A stretch of 64,000 bases of DNA from Candidatus Ozemibacter sibiricus (GTDB taxonomy: Bacteria > Muiribacteriota > Ozemobacteria > Ozemobacterales > Ozemobacteraceae). Position numbers and translations under genes: made by a program. The stretch covers positions 118,980 through 182,979 of the forward strand of contig QOQW01000011.1 of assembly GCA_003327425.1 (NCBI GenBank). The letters run 5' to 3'. The notes beneath the pieces are model-generated. The model was not told the origin of the DNA. It did no database searches and worked only from the letters and a program-made list of their open reading frames with translations. Position 1 is the first letter of the stretch. Each line of letters starts with the position of its first letter. Positions 44,611 through 52,667 of the stretch are shown here, piece by piece.

Positions 44611-45393
44611 ATGTCCCAGCCGTTCGGGGGTCCGGAGCAGGTCACCTTCCTCATCGGTGGTCTCGGGGCGGGCAAGACCGAACTGGCCCTCAACCTCTCC
44701 CTCTGGAATGCGGCCCAGCTCGGGCCCGGCAAGTCCCACCTGCTCGACCTCGACATCATCAACCCGTTCTTCCGGGTTCGGCGCCTGCGGGCCGCCCTGG
44801 AAGCCGCCGGCGTGGTGCTGGTCACGCCCGACCCCCGGGTCCAGAACGGCGATCTGCCGGCCCTGCCGGCGCGGGTCTGGGCGGCCTTCGAGCAGCCGGG
44901 CCATCCGATCGTCTGCGATGTCGGGGGCGGGGAGCTGGGGCTGCGGCCGCTGGCCCGCCTGACGGGGCTGGCCGGCCGGCGGCCGGTGCAGGTGCTGTGC
45001 GTGATCAATCCCTATCGGCCGGGCTGCCAGACCGTCGAGCAGGTGGTGGCGGCCATGCGACGCTATAGCGAGCTGTCGGCGTTGACCATCACCCATCTGG
45101 TCGCCAATCCGCATCTGGCGGCGGAAACCACGCCCGAGGTCTTCGAGGCCGGACTGGCGCGCCTGCGCGCGGTGGCCGACCAGGTGCACCTGCCGTTGGC
45201 TTTTGCGATGATGTCTGATGCTCTGGCGGTCGCCTACGGTGACCGCCTGGTTCCAGCCGCGACCGCCCGGGCGGGGGGCTTCGCCACCCTCGACGGCCTG
45301 CCGGTCTTCGTCATCCGTCGATTCTGGGAAGACCCCTGGCATCTCGGCTGCAAATCGGACGACGTCCCGCCGTGCGGGCCGACGGGCGCCTGA
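44611..45393 (+). CDS. P-loop nucleotide-binding protein linked to 2-oxoacid oxidoreductase genes
   Basis: 260 residues. The Walker A-like FLIGGLGAGKTELALNLS is at 13-30, and HLLDLDIINPFFRVRRLR follows near residue 43, a D-L-D-I-x-N-P-F/Y-F-R pattern. The rest includes VCDVGGGELGLRPL and LCVINPYRPGCQT, typical of SIMIBI-class ATPases in the MinD/CooC/Mrp area. It starts 6 bp after the isochorismatase gene and precedes the gamma subunit by 35 bp. The D-x-D-I-x-N-P-Y-F-R family is, as far as I recall, often beside 2-oxoacid oxidoreductase genes in anaerobes. An iron-sulfur or cofactor insertion role is a guess. Confidence 0.72.
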   Translation: MSQPFGGPEQVTFLIGGLGAGKTELALNLSLWNAAQLGPGKSHLLDLDIINPFFRVRRLRAALEAAGVVLVTPDPRVQNGDLPALPARVWAAFEQPGHPIVCDVGGGELGLRPLARLTGLAGRRPVQVLCVINPYRPGCQTVEQVVAAMRRYSELSALTITHLVANPHLAAETTPEVFEAGLARLRAVADQVHLPLAFAMMSDALAVAYGDRLVPAATARAGGFATLDGLPVFVIRRFWEDPWHLGCKSDDVPPCGPTGA

Positions 45394-45428
45394 CCTGGAT
45401 TCCTCAAGGAGATCGAGAAAGCAGACCC

Positions 45429-45974
45429 ATGGGAAAGGATGTCGAAGAAATCATCATGGCCGGTTTCGGAGGACAGGGCATCCTGTTCCTCGGCAAGATC
45501 CTGGCCGAGGTGGGAATGGCCGCGGGACGGCATGTCTCGTGGATCCCTTCCTACGGCCCCGAGATGCGCGGGGGCACCGCCAACTGCGCGGTGGTCATCT
45601 CGACCGCGCCGATCGCCTCGCCGATCGTGCAGGAACCCGATACGCTGCTGGCGATGAACCGACCGTCGGTGGCGCGGTTCCAGCCCAAGGTCAAGAAAGG
45701 CGGGACGCTGATCTACAACTCCTCGTTGATCGAGGGCGAGACGTGGCGTGACGACCTGCAGGTCTTCGCGGTGCCGGCCAGTCAGATCGCCGACGAGCTG
45801 GGCAACGCCAAGGTTGCCAACCTCGTCATGGCGGGGGCCTACGTTCGGCACTGCCCCTTCCTGGACTACCAGAAGGTGCTGGCCGACCTGCCCAGACTGA
45901 TCCCCGCCAAGAAGGCGGAAATGGCTGAAATCAACCGGGCGGCCTTCGTCCGGGGCTACGAATACCAGGGTTGA
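45429..45974 (+). CDS. 2-oxoacid:ferredoxin oxidoreductase gamma subunit (first copy)
   Basis: 181 residues from ATG 45429. The family start EEIIMAGFGGQGILFLGKIL is present, followed by SYGPEMRGGTANC and VVISTAPIASPIV. In multi-subunit 2-oxoacid:acceptor oxidoreductases (KorC/VorA-type) this domain contacts the TPP-bearing heterodimer. A second copy with the same core lies downstream at 48232, after the alpha and beta genes; the two share most conserved motifs but differ in the C-terminal tail. It begins the delta-alpha-beta run. Confidence 0.88.
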   Translation: MGKDVEEIIMAGFGGQGILFLGKILAEVGMAAGRHVSWIPSYGPEMRGGTANCAVVISTAPIASPIVQEPDTLLAMNRPSVARFQPKVKKGGTLIYNSSLIEGETWRDDLQVFAVPASQIADELGNAKVANLVMAGAYVRHCPFLDYQKVLADLPRLIPAKKAEMAEINRAAFVRGYEYQG

Positions 45975-46035
45975 ACCCTGGGGGGCTCTCCGGTATCCTG
46001 GAGGGCGAACGACTGTCACCAGCTGGAGGAAAGGC

Positions 46036-46254
46036 ATGCCCAAATGGGTCATTCATGAAGAACTGTGCAAAGGCTGCGGCATCTGCATCGTGCGCTGCCC
46101 GGTCAAGGTGCTGGGCGTCGCCGAGCACCTGACCCCCAAGGGGTTCCACCCGGCCAAGATGCTCGATGAAGAGAAGTGCACGAGCTGCGCCCTCTGCGCC
46201 CGCAGCTGTCCGGACATCGCGATCGAAGTCTTTCGCGTGAGCAAGGAGAAGTGA
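46036..46254 (+). CDS. 2-oxoacid:ferredoxin oxidoreductase delta subunit, 2[4Fe-4S] ferredoxin
   Basis: 72 residues with two CxxCxxCxxxCP clusters: CKGCGICIVRCP and CTSCALCARSCP, each able to hold one [4Fe-4S] centre. This is the electron-transfer subunit that passes electrons from the TPP site to free ferredoxin. GGAGGAAAGG precedes the start, and the stop is 2 bp before the alpha subunit ATG, so the two are coupled. The length and composition match KorD/VorD-type subunits. Confidence 0.9.
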   Translation: MPKWVIHEELCKGCGICIVRCPVKVLGVAEHLTPKGFHPAKMLDEEKCTSCALCARSCPDIAIEVFRVSKEK

Positions 46255-46256
46255 CG

Positions 46257-47339
46257 ATGGCCGACAAGGTCCTGATGAAAGGGAATGAGGTGATCGGCGA
46301 AGCCGCGGTGCTCGCCGGTTGCCGGTACTACTTCGGCTACCCCATCACCCCGCAGAGCGAGATTCCCGCTTACCTGTCGCGGCGGCTGCCGGAGGTGGAA
46401 GGGGTCTTCCTGCAGGCGGAGAGCGAAGTCGCCGCCATCAACATGGTCTATGGGGCGGCCAGCGCCGGCGCGCGCGTCATGACCAGCAGCAGCAGCCCCG
46501 GCGTCAGCCTGAAGCAGGAAGGCCTCAGCTACATCGCCGGCGCCGAGCTGCCCTGCGTCGTGGTCAACGTCGTGCGCGGCGGCCCCGGCCTGGGCAACAT
46601 CTCGCCCGCCCAGTCCGACTACTGGCAGGCCACGCGCGGCGGCGGCCATGGCGATTATCGCACGCTCGTCCTGGCCCCCAACTCGGTGCAGGAGATCGCC
46701 GATATGACGATCGCCGCCTTCGAGCTGGCCGATCGCTTCCGCAACCCGGTCTTGCTGCTGGTCGACGGCATCCTGGGCCAGATGATGGAGCCCGTGCAGC
46801 TGCCGGCGCCGCTCTCCTACGACCTCAACCAGAAGCCCTGGGCGCTGGGCAATCCGAATCGCAAGGGTGGCCGCAACCTCTGCTCGACCATCTTCCTCGA
46901 TGTCGAGCAGCTCGAAGAGCACAACTGGCACCTCTACCAGAAATATCAGGTGGTGACCGACGAATTCGCCAAGGGGGCCTACCAGCACCTGGCCGTCGAG
47001 ACCCATGCCGTCGATGATGCCGAGATCATCCTGGTCGGGTACGGCATCATCAGCCGCATCCTGAAGACGGTCGTCGAGAAGGCCCGCAAGCGCGGCATCA
47101 AAGCCGGGCTGGTGCGCCCCAAGACGCTGTGGCCCTTCCCCTCGCAGGTGCTGGCCGATCTGGCCGCCAGGACGAAGCAGTTCCTGGTCGTCGAGATGTC
47201 CTGCGGCCAGATGGTCGAAGACGTCAAGCTGGCGGTCAACGGTCGGAAGCCGGTCTTCTTCTTCGGCCGCACAGGCGGGACCGTACCCTCCGACTTCGAG
47301 ATCCTCAACGAGGTCGACAAACTGGTGCGCCCCGACTGA
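46257..47339 (+). CDS. 2-oxoacid:ferredoxin oxidoreductase alpha subunit (KorA/VorB type)
   Basis: 360 residues from ATG 46257. It begins MKGNEVIGEAAVLAGCRYYF, followed by GYPITPQSEIPAYLS, QAESEVAAINMVYGAASAGA and TSSSSPGVSLKQEGLSYIAG, the pyrimidine-binding domain of the TPP fold. The C-terminal part (VRPKTLWPFPSQVL) holds domain II. The size and the GYPITPQSE motif fit 2-oxoisovalerate or 2-oxoglutarate ferredoxin oxidoreductases rather than the large pyruvate enzymes. The exact 2-oxoacid cannot be read from sequence. It oxidatively decarboxylates the acid to acyl-CoA and reduces ferredoxin. Confidence 0.93.
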   Translation: MADKVLMKGNEVIGEAAVLAGCRYYFGYPITPQSEIPAYLSRRLPEVEGVFLQAESEVAAINMVYGAASAGARVMTSSSSPGVSLKQEGLSYIAGAELPCVVVNVVRGGPGLGNISPAQSDYWQATRGGGHGDYRTLVLAPNSVQEIADMTIAAFELADRFRNPVLLLVDGILGQMMEPVQLPAPLSYDLNQKPWALGNPNRKGGRNLCSTIFLDVEQLEEHNWHLYQKYQVVTDEFAKGAYQHLAVETHAVDDAEIILVGYGIISRILKTVVEKARKRGIKAGLVRPKTLWPFPSQVLADLAARTKQFLVVEMSCGQMVEDVKLAVNGRKPVFFFGRTGGTVPSDFEILNEVDKLVRPD

Positions 47340-47355
47340 ACAAGGAGAGACGACG

Positions 47356-48114
47356 ATGACAATGGAACAGGTATTCGCGCGACCCAAATGCATGACCAAA
47401 ACGCCGTTCCACTACTGCCCGGGCTGCGACCATGGCGTGGTGCATCGGCTGATCGGAGAGAGCCTCGACGAACTCGAACTGGGCGACAAGACGATCGGCG
47501 TGGCTCCGGTCGGGTGTTCGGTCTTTGCCTTCGACTACTTCACCTTCGATTTCAACCAGGCGGCGCATGGTCGGGCTCCGGCCGTGGCGACCGGCATCAA
47601 GCGGGTGCGGCCCGATCACATCGTCTTCACCTACCAGGGCGATGGCGATCTGGCGGCCATCGGCACCGCCGAGATCATCCATGCCGCCAACCGGGGCGAG
47701 AAGATCACCGTGATCTTCATCAACAATGCCATCTACGGCATGACCGGCGGGCAGATGGCGCCCACCACCCTGGTCGGCATGAAGACGGCGACCAGCCCCT
47801 ACGGCCGTGATGCGCAGCTGTGCGGCAATCCGATCAAGATGGCCGAGATGCTGGCCACGCTCGAGGCCCCGGTCTATGTCACCCGCGTCTCGGTCAACAC
47901 CCCGGCCAACCTGATGAAAGCCAAGAAGGCCCTGAAGAATGCCTTCCGGCTGCAAAAGGAAGGCAAGGGGTTCACGTTCGTCGAAGTGGTCTGCATCTGC
48001 CCGACCAACTGGGGCAAGACCCCCAACGATGCCCACAAGTGGCTGGCCGAGAAGATGCTGCCCGTCTTCCCGCTCGGCACCTACAAGGACGTGCTGGGCG
48101 TCGACAAGGGCTGA
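47356..48114 (+). CDS. 2-oxoacid:ferredoxin oxidoreductase beta subunit (TPP-binding)
   Basis: 252 residues. The TPP/Mg motif is seen as YQGDGDLAAIGTAEIIHA, with FINNAIYGMTGGQMAPTT after it, matching the family G-D-G-D/N and N-N pair. FHYCPGCDHGVVHRL near the N-terminus holds a CxxC with an adjacent Cys that helps bind the cluster in related enzymes. It pairs with the alpha subunit 16 bp upstream. The length and motifs are typical of KorB/VorC-type subunits. Confidence 0.94.
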   Translation: MTMEQVFARPKCMTKTPFHYCPGCDHGVVHRLIGESLDELELGDKTIGVAPVGCSVFAFDYFTFDFNQAAHGRAPAVATGIKRVRPDHIVFTYQGDGDLAAIGTAEIIHAANRGEKITVIFINNAIYGMTGGQMAPTTLVGMKTATSPYGRDAQLCGNPIKMAEMLATLEAPVYVTRVSVNTPANLMKAKKALKNAFRLQKEGKGFTFVEVVCICPTNWGKTPNDAHKWLAEKMLPVFPLGTYKDVLGVDKG

Positions 48115-48130
48115 TCCCCACCACGCCCGG

Positions 48131-48160
48131 TTGCTTCCCGGGCCGGTTGCCTGCTATGAT
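48131..48160 (+). promoter_or_regulatory. Candidate promoter before the second gamma-subunit gene
   Basis: TTGCTT (48131-48136), an 18 bp spacer and TATGAT (48155-48160) in the 117 bp gap after the beta subunit. This would let the second gamma gene be expressed separately. A bulged GC-rich hairpin lies near 48191-48212, before the AAGGAGGAG ribosome-binding site. Confidence 0.4.
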
Positions 48161-48231
48161 GGTGCGGCCGCCGGCCTGGGGGCACCGGGCGGGTCCCCCG
48201 ACGGGGCGACCCCACCAAGGAGGAGACACAC

Positions 48232-48828
48232 ATGTCAGCGGAAGTCGAACGAATCATCCTGGCCGGTTTCGGCGGGCAGGGCATCCTGTTCCTCGGGAAG
48301 ATCCTGGCCGAGGCGGGCATGCGCAACGGCAAGCACGTCTCCTGGATCCCCTCCTACGGCCCGGAGATGCGAGGTGGTACCGCCAACTGCACGGTCATCA
48401 TCTCGGAGCATCCCATCGCCTCTCCCCTGGTGACGGTGCCCGATACCGTCATCGCCATGAACCGCCCGTCGGTGGCCAAATTCAATGTGCGGATCAAGGC
48501 CGGCGGCATGCTCATGTACAATTCGTCGCTGATCGAACGGCAGGAGTTCCGCGATGACATCCGCCTGGTCGAGATTCCGGCCAGCGAGATCGCCGACGAA
48601 CTGGGCAATGCCCGGGTCGCCAACCTCGTGATGGCCGGGGCCTATGCCAAGTTCAGCAAGCTGATCGACTACGAGGGCATGGTCAAGGCCCTGCCGCAGT
48701 TGATCCCGGCCAGCAAGAAAGAGCTGGCCGAGATCAATCTGGCAGCCTTCGAGCGGGGCTACCAGTACGTCAAGGAAAAGAAGTACATGTTCGGTCGCTA
48801 CGTCTATTCCGTCTTCAAGGGCATCTGA
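48232..48828 (+). CDS. 2-oxoacid:ferredoxin oxidoreductase gamma subunit (second copy)
   Basis: 198 residues from ATG 48232, preceded by AAGGAGGAG. The core is nearly the same as the first copy (ERIILAGFGGQGILFLGKIL, SYGPEMRGGTANC, VTVPDTVIAMNRPSV), with a longer C-terminal tail (VKEKKYMFGRYVYSVFKGI). The DNA of the first 70 or so codons is also strongly similar to the first copy. This makes the operon gamma-delta-alpha-beta-gamma. Whether the two gammas alternate in one complex or serve two complexes is unknown; see the findings. A strong hairpin follows. Confidence 0.88.
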   Translation: MSAEVERIILAGFGGQGILFLGKILAEAGMRNGKHVSWIPSYGPEMRGGTANCTVIISEHPIASPLVTVPDTVIAMNRPSVAKFNVRIKAGGMLMYNSSLIERQEFRDDIRLVEIPASEIADELGNARVANLVMAGAYAKFSKLIDYEGMVKALPQLIPASKKELAEINLAAFERGYQYVKEKKYMFGRYVYSVFKGI

Positions 48829-48880
48829 CCCGGGCCCCCCGACCGGAGCTTCCGATTCTCCCTTCCACGTCTCCCCGACC

Positions 48881-48910
48881 CTGGAAAGACCGACCCGCTG
48901 GTCTTTCCAG
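48881..48910 (+). terminator. Hairpin terminator after the oxidoreductase operon
   Basis: An 11 bp perfect stem (CTGGAAAGACC at 48881-48891 with 48900-48910), 8-base loop, followed by a short T-containing stretch. It separates the operon from rsfS. Confidence 0.55.
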
Positions 48911-48975
48911 GGGTGTTTAAGGCCGGAAACGGCCTCATCCTGTGTTCTTCCACCCTGCCAAGGAGGTGCTTCCAC

Positions 48976-49542
48976 GTGGGCAAGACCACCCGAACCGCTC
49001 CCCAGACCAAGAAGGCGACTCCTTCCCCGGCGGAGGACTCGCCGAAGCGAACCCGGCCGCGGACGGCCGCCGCTGCCGCCAGCCAGGCGGCGAGGAGAAC
49101 CGCTGGCCGCTCCGCGGCCAAATCGGCGGGGAAGGCCGCGCGCGCCAGCCGCGCGCGGGTGTCGGCCGCCGAGGCGGTGGCGCCGACCCCGGCTCCCGCT
49201 ACGCCCCAACTGTCTGAGCGGGTGCGGAAAGTGCTGAAGGTGCTCGACGAGAAGCAGGTAGAAAATCTGGTGGTTTTGGCCGTCGGCGATCTGGTCGGTT
49301 ATGCTGATTTCTTCCTGATCGGCACCGGCCGCAGCCAGCCTCATGTCGAAGCCATGGCGGATGGCGTGCTCGCGGCCCTGAAGGTGAAGGGAGCCCGCGG
49401 CTTGCCCGTCGAGAAAGATCCTGGCTCGACCTGGGTCTTGATCGATGGCGGAGAGTTCGTGCTCCATCTCTTCCAGCCGGAGGCCCGTCAGTACTACGCC
49501 CTCGAAGACCTCTGGAGCGATGCGCCCCGCCTTGCCTTCTGA
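48976..49542 (+). CDS. rsfS: Ribosomal silencing factor RsfS with a basic N-terminal extension
   Basis: 188 residues from GTG 48976, chosen by the AAGGAGG ribosome-binding site. Residues 1-78 are a low-complexity Ala/Lys/Arg/Ser stretch. Residues 80-188 are RsfS (Iojap/YbeB family): KVLDEKQVENLVVLAVGD, YADFFLIGTGRSQPHVEAMA and STWVLIDGGEFVLHLFQPEA. RsfS binds L14 and blocks subunit joining in starvation. The rRNA-binding-like N-terminal tail is not usual. It heads a run with rsmE and an mtaB-type gene. Confidence 0.88.
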   Translation: MGKTTRTAPQTKKATPSPAEDSPKRTRPRTAAAAASQAARRTAGRSAAKSAGKAARASRARVSAAEAVAPTPAPATPQLSERVRKVLKVLDEKQVENLVVLAVGDLVGYADFFLIGTGRSQPHVEAMADGVLAALKVKGARGLPVEKDPGSTWVLIDGGEFVLHLFQPEARQYYALEDLWSDAPRLAF

Positions 49543-49661
49543 CCGGCCGAACGTCGTTCGCGAGCGGCCTGGGCCGGCCTCGCCGTCCCCAGGCGAGAGG
49601 CGGCCGCACCCCGATAGGGCCGCAGCGAGGCGCCCACGGCCTCGGCATCTCTGAGTCCATC

Positions 49662-50399
49662 GTGCCAACGAGCCACGCTCGCGTTTTGGTGTCTGGCGAG
49701 GTGGGCCGGTCGACCGGCACGCTCACCGCCGACCAGCGGCATCACCTCGAAAAGGTGTTGCGGTTGCGGCCGGGCGATGTCTTCGTGGTCACCGATGGCG
49801 TCGGCCGTGAGGCGACGGCTCGGCTCGAAGCCGAAGGGCGGTTCGCTCTCATCGGTCCCTGGGGCGAACCAGGGCGCGAGCCCGACCGGCGCCTCGTGCT
49901 GTGGGCTGCCCTCATCAAAGGGGACCGCTTCGAATGGGTGATCGAGAAGGCGGTCGAGATGGGAGTGGCGGCCATCGTGCCGGTGCAGTCCGCCCGCTGC
50001 GTCGTCGGGCCGCCTTCCCCGGCCCGGCTCGCCCGCTGGCGCAAGATCGCCGAGGCTGCGATGCTGCAATGCGGCGGGTGCCGTCTGCCCGAAGTGCGGT
50101 CCGTCGTCAGGCTGAACGATCTGCCGCCGCCTCCGTCGGGAGTGATCCCTCTCCTCCTGCATGAAGAGCCGGAGAACGCACCGCGCGGGCTTCCCGCCGG
50201 TCTGCCACCGCATGCCGAGCTCTGGGTCCTGTCGGGGCCCGAGGGCGGGTTGGCGGCCGAGGAGGTCGAGCGGTTGGTCCGAGCAGGCTGGCGCCAGACC
50301 TGGCTGGGGCCTCGTCGGTTGCGGGCCGATACGGCTCCATTGGTGGCCCTGGCCGGTTTGCTGACGCGTCTCGCCTCGCCTCCCTCTTCCGCCGCATGA
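49662..50399 (+). CDS. rsmE: 16S rRNA (uracil1498-N3)-methyltransferase RsmE
   Basis: 245 residues from GTG 49662. The RsmE hallmarks are present: an N-terminal PUA-like domain (HHLEKVLRLRPGDVFVVTDG), DRFEWVIEKAVEMGVAAIVP, and the SPOUT knot with LSGPEGGLAAEEVERL and LGPRRLRADTAPLVALA. It methylates U1498 in 16S rRNA. The stop overlaps the next gene start by 4 bp. The 119 bp gap before it holds a weak hairpin (CTCGCC/GGCGAG, 49579-49597) but no gene. Confidence 0.9.
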   Translation: MPTSHARVLVSGEVGRSTGTLTADQRHHLEKVLRLRPGDVFVVTDGVGREATARLEAEGRFALIGPWGEPGREPDRRLVLWAALIKGDRFEWVIEKAVEMGVAAIVPVQSARCVVGPPSPARLARWRKIAEAAMLQCGGCRLPEVRSVVRLNDLPPPPSGVIPLLLHEEPENAPRGLPAGLPPHAELWVLSGPEGGLAAEEVERLVRAGWRQTWLGPRRLRADTAPLVALAGLLTRLASPPSSAA

Positions 50400-51742
50400 G
50401 CCGAACGTTTACCATTCGCTCCTTAGGGTGCAAGGTCAGCCAGTATGACGGCGACCGGCTGGCCGCCATGCTGGAACGCTTCGGCCTCCGCCCGGCCGGC
50501 GACCGGCCGCCCGACTTGTTCGTGCTGAACAGTTGTTCCGTAACTGGGCGGGCGTCGCAGAAGAGTCGGCAGGCGCTGCGGGCGGCGCGCAAAGCCTGGC
50601 CCGCGGCCCGGATCGTCCTGGCGGGATGCGAGACCGCCTTGTGCGAGAAGACGGGTGACGGCTCGGTGGCGATCGATGGCTTGCTGCCCCTGCACCCGAC
50701 GCCCGACATGGTCGAAGGTCTGCTGGGTCAGCTCGGCCTGCTCGAGCCGGCCGCCCATCGCGTCACCCCCCCGGTCGCCCCCGGGTCTGAGAGGCCAGAG
50801 ACCGGTCGCGGGCCTGAGGAAGTCGGGGCCGAGGCTGACCAGGCCCACGGCGAAGCGGCCGGCCGGTCGCGTACGCGGGCGTTCTTGAAGGTCCAGGATG
50901 GGTGCAATCAGTTCTGCTCGTACTGCATCGTTCCACATCTACGCGGTCGCGAACGATCGCGGCCGGTCGCCGAGGTTCTGGCCGAGGCGCGCGATCTGGT
51001 CGAACGCGGGTTTCGCGAGATCGTGCTGACCGGCATCCACCTCGGTCGGTTCGAACCAGGGCTGGTGCCACTGTTGCGCGACCTCGAACGCCTCGAGGGG
51101 CTGGCGCGGATAAGGCTCAGTTCGATCGAACCGCTCGAAGTCACCGATGAGCTGATCGCCTGGCTGGCCAGCTCGCCCGCCGCCTGCGCGCATCTGCATC
51201 TTCCCCTGCAGGCCGGGACCGACCCCATTCTGCGGGCCATGAACCGGCCCTATACCGTGGCCCAGTTCGCCGAGGTGGTGGCCCGGGTGCGTGCACGCCT
51301 GCCCCGCATCGGCTTGACCACCGATCTGATCGTCGGCTTTCCTGGCGAGTCGGAGGCGTTGTTCCGCGAAGGGCTGGCCTTCGTCGAACGCATGGCCTTC
51401 TCGCGGATCCATATCTTCCGGTTCTCGGCCCGACCGGGCACCCCGGCCGCGACCATGGTTGGGCAGGTCGGCAACGCCGAGAAGCAGGCCCGGGCCAAAG
51501 CCGCCGAGCAGGTGTGGCACGCTTCGGCCGCGGCCTACCATCGGTCGTTCGTCGGGCAGGAGGTCGAGGTGCTGTGGGAGACCTGCGCCGATAGCCGCTG
51601 GCACGGCCATAGCCGCGAGTATATTCCCTGTACCTGTGTTGATTCGGGGTCAGGCCTGGCTGACAACGTCATTCGCCGCCACCGCGCGGTGGCGGCCACC
51701 GCCGACGGGCTGGTGGTGGGCGGGGTCGGCTTGGTGGGCTGA
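50396..51742 (+). CDS. mtaB: MtaB-type tRNA threonylcarbamoyladenosine methylthiotransferase
   Basis: 448 residues from ATG 50396, overlapping rsmE by 4 bp. The N-terminal UPF0004 domain has three conserved cysteines in IRSLGCKVSQYD, LNSCSVTGRAS and VLAGCETALC. The radical-SAM motif DGCNQFCSYCIVPHLRGR lies near residue 170, followed by EIVLTGIHLG, HLHLPLQAG and TTDLIVGFPGE. The enzyme adds a methylthio group to N6-threonylcarbamoyladenosine at position 37 of tRNA. The linker between the two domains (about 110-160) is longer and more acidic than usual. Assignment to MtaB rather than MiaB or RimO rests on the CKVSQYD-like start. Confidence 0.88.
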   Translation: MSRTFTIRSLGCKVSQYDGDRLAAMLERFGLRPAGDRPPDLFVLNSCSVTGRASQKSRQALRAARKAWPAARIVLAGCETALCEKTGDGSVAIDGLLPLHPTPDMVEGLLGQLGLLEPAAHRVTPPVAPGSERPETGRGPEEVGAEADQAHGEAAGRSRTRAFLKVQDGCNQFCSYCIVPHLRGRERSRPVAEVLAEARDLVERGFREIVLTGIHLGRFEPGLVPLLRDLERLEGLARIRLSSIEPLEVTDELIAWLASSPAACAHLHLPLQAGTDPILRAMNRPYTVAQFAEVVARVRARLPRIGLTTDLIVGFPGESEALFREGLAFVERMAFSRIHIFRFSARPGTPAATMVGQVGNAEKQARAKAAEQVWHASAAAYHRSFVGQEVEVLWETCADSRWHGHSREYIPCTCVDSGSGLADNVIRRHRAVAATADGLVVGGVGLVG

Positions 51743-51885
51743 ATGGCGCCATGAGGCGGATCGATTCCCAGAGAGACAACCCCGGGGATAAGGGTGGACC
51801 TCCCTCCAGGGGACCATCTATCGCTCAAGAGGCGGTCTGCGGGGGGCGACCGCTTCGCGCCGGTTGGGTTGGCTGGTCGATGGGC

Positions 51886-51914
51886 TTGCCGTCCTCACCA
51901 TGGTTAATTATGTT
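51886..51914 (+). promoter_or_regulatory. Candidate promoter for a small gene
   Basis: TTGCCG (51886-51891), a 17 bp spacer and TATGTT (51909-51914), in an AT-rich patch (GGTTAATTATGTTTAT) of the 186 bp gap after mtaB. Transcription would begin almost at the ribosome-binding site GGAGGAAG, giving a very short leader. Confidence 0.32.
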
Positions 51915-51928
51915 TATCTTGGAGGAAG

Positions 51929-52141
51929 ATGACGATGCCTACCACCACTGCCACGGGGCGAGACCCGACCCCGGCCCCCTCGACCGAGCGTCCGGTCATG
52001 GCCAAATACCGTCAATCCCAGGCTGAAAAGCTGGCCACCCAGTCCCAACAGGAAGCCAGGCGGAAACCGCCAGCCCCCGCGCCTCGCCAGGCGCCGAGCA
52101 ATCCGGCTGGCCTGGGGCGGCGCATCGACGTGCGGGCCTGA
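51929..52141 (+). CDS. Small basic hypothetical protein
   Basis: 70 residues from ATG 51929 (or 51935), with a good GGAGGAAG just upstream and a candidate promoter. The protein is low-complexity: Thr/Pro-rich at the N-terminus, then Gln/Ala/Lys/Arg (MAKYRQSQAEKLATQSQQEA), then Pro/Ala/Arg. No domain is recognised. Support is the promoter, ribosome-binding site and open frame, so it is only moderately certain to be a real gene. Confidence 0.45.
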   Translation: MTMPTTTATGRDPTPAPSTERPVMAKYRQSQAEKLATQSQQEARRKPPAPAPRQAPSNPAGLGRRIDVRA

Positions 52142-52226
52142 CCTGCCGAAGGTCGTCATTTCCGCTTCTGTCGTTTCTCGCTGTCGCCGGCCCCCGGTGG
52201 ATCCCCGGTGACCGCAGGGTAGAGCG

Positions 52227-52493
52227 ATGCCGCGTCTGGCCTGGCTGGCGACCCTGTGTTTCACCATCGTTCTGTCGTTGTCCCATCCCCTGATCCCACG
52301 CTCGCTGCACCAGCATGGAGCCTATGACACAGCCTTGGGGTGGAGGATCGCGCTCTCTTTCCTCATCATCGCCCGCTCCCTGATCGGGATCATCTTTCCG
52401 GAAGATCATTGTCGGGCCAGTGCGGCCTACGCGATCGCGGCCTTCCTCGTGCCGCCTGTGCTCATGGCGGTGATCACGATGGTCGCCACCTGA
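52227..52493 (+). CDS. Small hypothetical membrane protein
   Basis: 88 residues from ATG 52227. Three hydrophobic stretches can be drawn (WLATLCFTIVLSLS, IALSFLIIARSLIGIIF, AIAAFLVPPVLMAVITMVA), so it is likely an integral membrane protein. It is separated from the preceding small gene by 85 bp and from the next by 174 bp, and I see no motif to name it. The 174 bp gap after it shows no further gene. Confidence 0.45.
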   Translation: MPRLAWLATLCFTIVLSLSHPLIPRSLHQHGAYDTALGWRIALSFLIIARSLIGIIFPEDHCRASAAYAIAAFLVPPVLMAVITMVAT

Positions 52494-52667
52494 ACTCTTC
52501 GCCTGGCCTTCTCTGGTCGCTGCTGGCCGAGAGGCGGCAGCCACGCTTCCTGATTGAATGGCCCTCCTCCCTCCTAGCGGTCTCCCCTGGGTTATTCCTC
52601 GCCGACTGCCGATGGAGGTAGTAGCCTGTTCCTCATTTGAAAGATCCCGGATCGACTCGACGATCTG

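Noticed and set aside
51751..52026. Frame of 91 codons overlapping the small gene at 51929
   Set aside because: It has no ribosome-binding site and overlaps the 70-codon frame that has a better start and promoter.
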